A DNA stretch of 34,332 nucleotides, taken from assembly GCA_902794155.1 (NCBI GenBank), contig CADBGN010000019.1, positions 1 through 34,332 of the forward strand, given 5' to 3'. The notes beneath the pieces were generated by a model that was not told where the DNA came from, did not search any database, and was given only the letters and a program-made list of their open reading frames with translations. The number at the start of each line of letters is the position of its first letter. Position 1 is the first letter of the stretch. Position numbers and translations under genes: made by a program. The DNA comes from an uncultured Bacteroidia bacterium. Its GTDB lineage: Bacteria; Bacteroidota; Bacteroidia; Bacteroidales; F082. This document shows, in pieces, positions 33,055 through 34,332 of the stretch.

Positions 33055-33347
33055 GACCTCTTGTCTCTTTTGTCGGCCTCTTTGTTCTGCCAATAACGAC
33101 CCAACAAGCACAGCAGGCACACACCGCAAAGGATGCCGCCCAGCACGAAGCCCGTCTGGTCCTCGCCCTTGACCTTATACAGCCAAATGCCAAAGCCGAA
33201 CATGGCCAAATCGACGATGATACTTAGGACATAACCTATGGTGCGGCTGGTCTTGTCGTTCTTCTTCAACAGCATCATGTCGATCACGAAGGTGATGACG
33301 ACCAAGACGGCATAGACTAGGTAATAGATGGCTTTTTCGGTAATCAT
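33051..33347 (-). CDS. Small membrane protein, function unknown
   Basis: A 98-residue protein with about three hydrophobic segments (YLVYAVLVVITFVIDMMLL, TIGYVLSIIVDLAMFGFGIW, GFVLGGILCGVCLLCLLG) and a charged end NKEADKRDKRS. Its stop overlaps the next start by 4 bases, so both membrane proteins are translationally coupled. No family is recognised. It is the first gene of a three-gene unit with the CotH-like protein; a palindrome lies just upstream. Confidence 0.75.
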   Translation of the reverse strand: MITEKAIYYLVYAVLVVITFVIDMMLLKKNDKTSRTIGYVLSIIVDLAMFGFGIWLYKVKGEDQTGFVLGGILCGVCLLCLLGRYWQNKEADKRDKRS

Positions 33348-33366
33348 GATTCATATGGTTTGGTTG

Positions 33367-33394
33367 GTAGAGACGCGATTAATCGCGTCTCTAC
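33367..33394. repeat. Perfect 28-bp palindrome
   Basis: Arm GTAGAGACGCGATT (33367-33380) is followed directly by its exact reverse complement (33381-33394). Weaker pairing continues outward (TTGG at 33360-33363 with CCAA at 33398-33401). It fills the 58-base gap between the acyl-CoA synthetase stop (33406) and the small membrane protein start (33347). No T-tract follows on the minus strand, so it is a REP-like palindrome rather than a standard terminator. Confidence 0.85.
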
Positions 33395-33405
33395 AAGCCA
33401 ATCAA

Positions 33406-34332
33406 TTATTTCTCAATTCTAATACGTGCATCCACCGCGACAACGTTCTTCGGGTTGCCCAGCAGCGGGTTGAGGTCCATCTCGGCAATCTCAGGAGCAG
33501 CCATCACCAAAGCGGCCACCCTTGCAATCTGCTCAGCATAGACATCCACATTGACAGGCTGCTGACCACGCACACCCTGCAGGATCTTATATCCACGGAG
33601 CTTGGTGAGCGCTTCCTTCGCTTCAGCGGCGCTGATCGGCACGAGCGAGCTCTGCACGTCTTTCAGCACCTCGATGAAGATACCACCTAGACCGAAGAAC
33701 ACCTGATGACCGAACTTGGCGTCGCGGATGGCACCAATATAGACCTCCGTGCCGTCAAGCATCGGGTACATTTCCACTGCGTAGGTGTCCTTGATCGCCA
33801 TCAAGCGGTCGAACTCCTTGCCGACAGTCTCGATGTCGCGCACGTTCAAGGTCACGCCACCGACGTCGCTCTTATGCACAGGACCGACCACCTTCATCAC
33901 GAGCGGATAACCCACCTCGTTGGCGAAGTCCAAGGCCTGCTGCTTCTTGTCGACGACGCGAATCTGCTTCTGAGCGATGCCAGCAGCGTCGAGCAGTTCG
34001 TAAATCTTATCGGGACCGATGTAGCCGTTCTCGCAGCTGTCAACGCACTTGCGGATGCGAGCAGTGTCGATCTTTGGCATCTCCACATTCTCGGGCTGCG
34101 GCTTCGGGGTGTTATACACCTTGCAGATGGCATTACCGAGCACACACTCTTCCGGGAAGTTGATGCGACCCTTAGCGATGAAGTCCTCAATCTCGTCCTT
34201 CACATTGATGATGGAAGGCAACACGGGGAAGATAGGCTTCTTGCAGGTCTTCATCTTCTGGTCGAGCAGGTCATAGACTTCCTTGTTACTGAACAAGCCT
34301 GGTGAGCCGAAGATGACCACCGAGAAGTCGAT
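33406..34332 (-). CDS. ADP-forming acyl-CoA synthetase, C-terminal part (cut by window end)
   Basis: The last 308 residues of an NDP-forming acyl-CoA (acetyl-CoA) synthetase; the 5' part lies beyond base 34332. The frame stays open to the edge, and the valine codon GTG at 34318-34320 is internal, not a start. Visible: the end of a succinyl-CoA-ligase-like domain (VIFGSPGLFSNKEVYDLLDQ), a linker, and an ATP-grasp_5 domain from about residue 100 of the visible part (GYPLVMKVVGPVHKSDVGGV, the stretch AVEMYPMLDGTEVYIGAIRD, GLGGIFIEVLKDV, EIAEMDLNPLL). Such enzymes convert acyl-CoA plus ADP and phosphate to the acid plus ATP, giving substrate-level ATP in anaerobes. Full family length is about 690-710 residues in the fused form; a separate beta subunit is less likely because the alpha-type end is present. 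Confidence 0.9.
   Translation of the reverse strand: MDFSVVIFGSPGLFSNKEVYDLLDQKMKTCKKPIFPVLPSIINVKDEIEDFIAKGRINFPEECVLGNAICKVYNTPKPQPENVEMPKIDTARIRKCVDSCENGYIGPDKIYELLDAAGIAQKQIRVVDKKQQALDFANEVGYPLVMKVVGPVHKSDVGGVTLNVRDIETVGKEFDRLMAIKDTYAVEMYPMLDGTEVYIGAIRDAKFGHQVFFGLGGIFIEVLKDVQSSLVPISAAEAKEALTKLRGYKILQGVRGQQPVNVDVYAEQIARVAALVMAAPEIAEMDLNPLLGNPKNVVAVDARIRIEK

Noticed and set aside
33055-33129. 25-residue N-terminal extension of the 229-residue membrane protein
   Set aside because: It lies in the coding region of the upstream gene, is Arg-rich, and hides the membrane segment that begins at the ATG at 33054.
32450-33172. Open frame of 240 codons on the plus strand opposite the membrane-protein genes
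   Set aside because: The minus-strand proteins show clean membrane segments and an ATGA overlap. The opposite frame is Pro/Lys-rich and featureless.

Overview
The window looks like chromosomal DNA of an uncultured, probably anaerobic and host-associated member of the Bacteroidales (Bacteroidota). Evidence: an Rnf complex gene at the left edge; seven proteins with N-terminal signal peptides and C-terminal sorting domains of the type IX secretion system (T9SS); promoters of the TTG-N19-TAnnTTTG type; a GIN-domain (DUF2807) lipoprotein; and a radical SAM/lipoprotein pair typical of this order. No tRNA, rRNA, CRISPR array, transposase or phage gene was seen. No gene-free stretch exceeds 300 bases; the longest (28361-28605) holds a promoter and a structured repeat element.

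Left part, plus strand: the end of an Rnf operon (last 9 residues of a probable rnfE, then rnfA) closed by hairpins and a terminator. Then come seven or eight large exported proteins: two tandem gingipain-like C25 peptidases (839-7890), two tandem PKD/Ig-like proteins (8056-14610), a lipoprotein (14633-15763), an outer-membrane beta-barrel (15772-16668), and two tandem proteins with an N-terminal IgGFc-binding-like domain (16722-22481). The last four giant proteins share one unusual ~105-115 residue module directly before the sorting domain. The layout suggests a cell-surface or secreted adhesion/proteolysis locus, with the lipoprotein and barrel as possible surface partners.

Middle, minus strand: a GIN-domain lipoprotein (22580-23395), then a compact six-gene operon read leftwards from 28360: ABC ATPase, two paralogous permeases, YtrA-type GntR regulator, second ABC ATPase, ABC-2 permease. 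A strong promoter lies just upstream.

Right part, minus strand: a radical SAM/SPASM enzyme with two small paralogous lipoproteins that share a near-identical signal/lipobox segment (rSAM/lipoprotein system, function unknown); a T9SS-exported CotH-kinase-like protein behind two small membrane-protein genes; and the 3' part of an ADP-forming acyl-CoA synthetase gene running off the right edge.

A pattern across the window is adjacent paralogue pairs: C25, PKD, IgGFc-like, permease and rSAM-associated lipoprotein, five pairs in 34 kb. Several intergenic gaps also carry palindromic, REP-like DNA.
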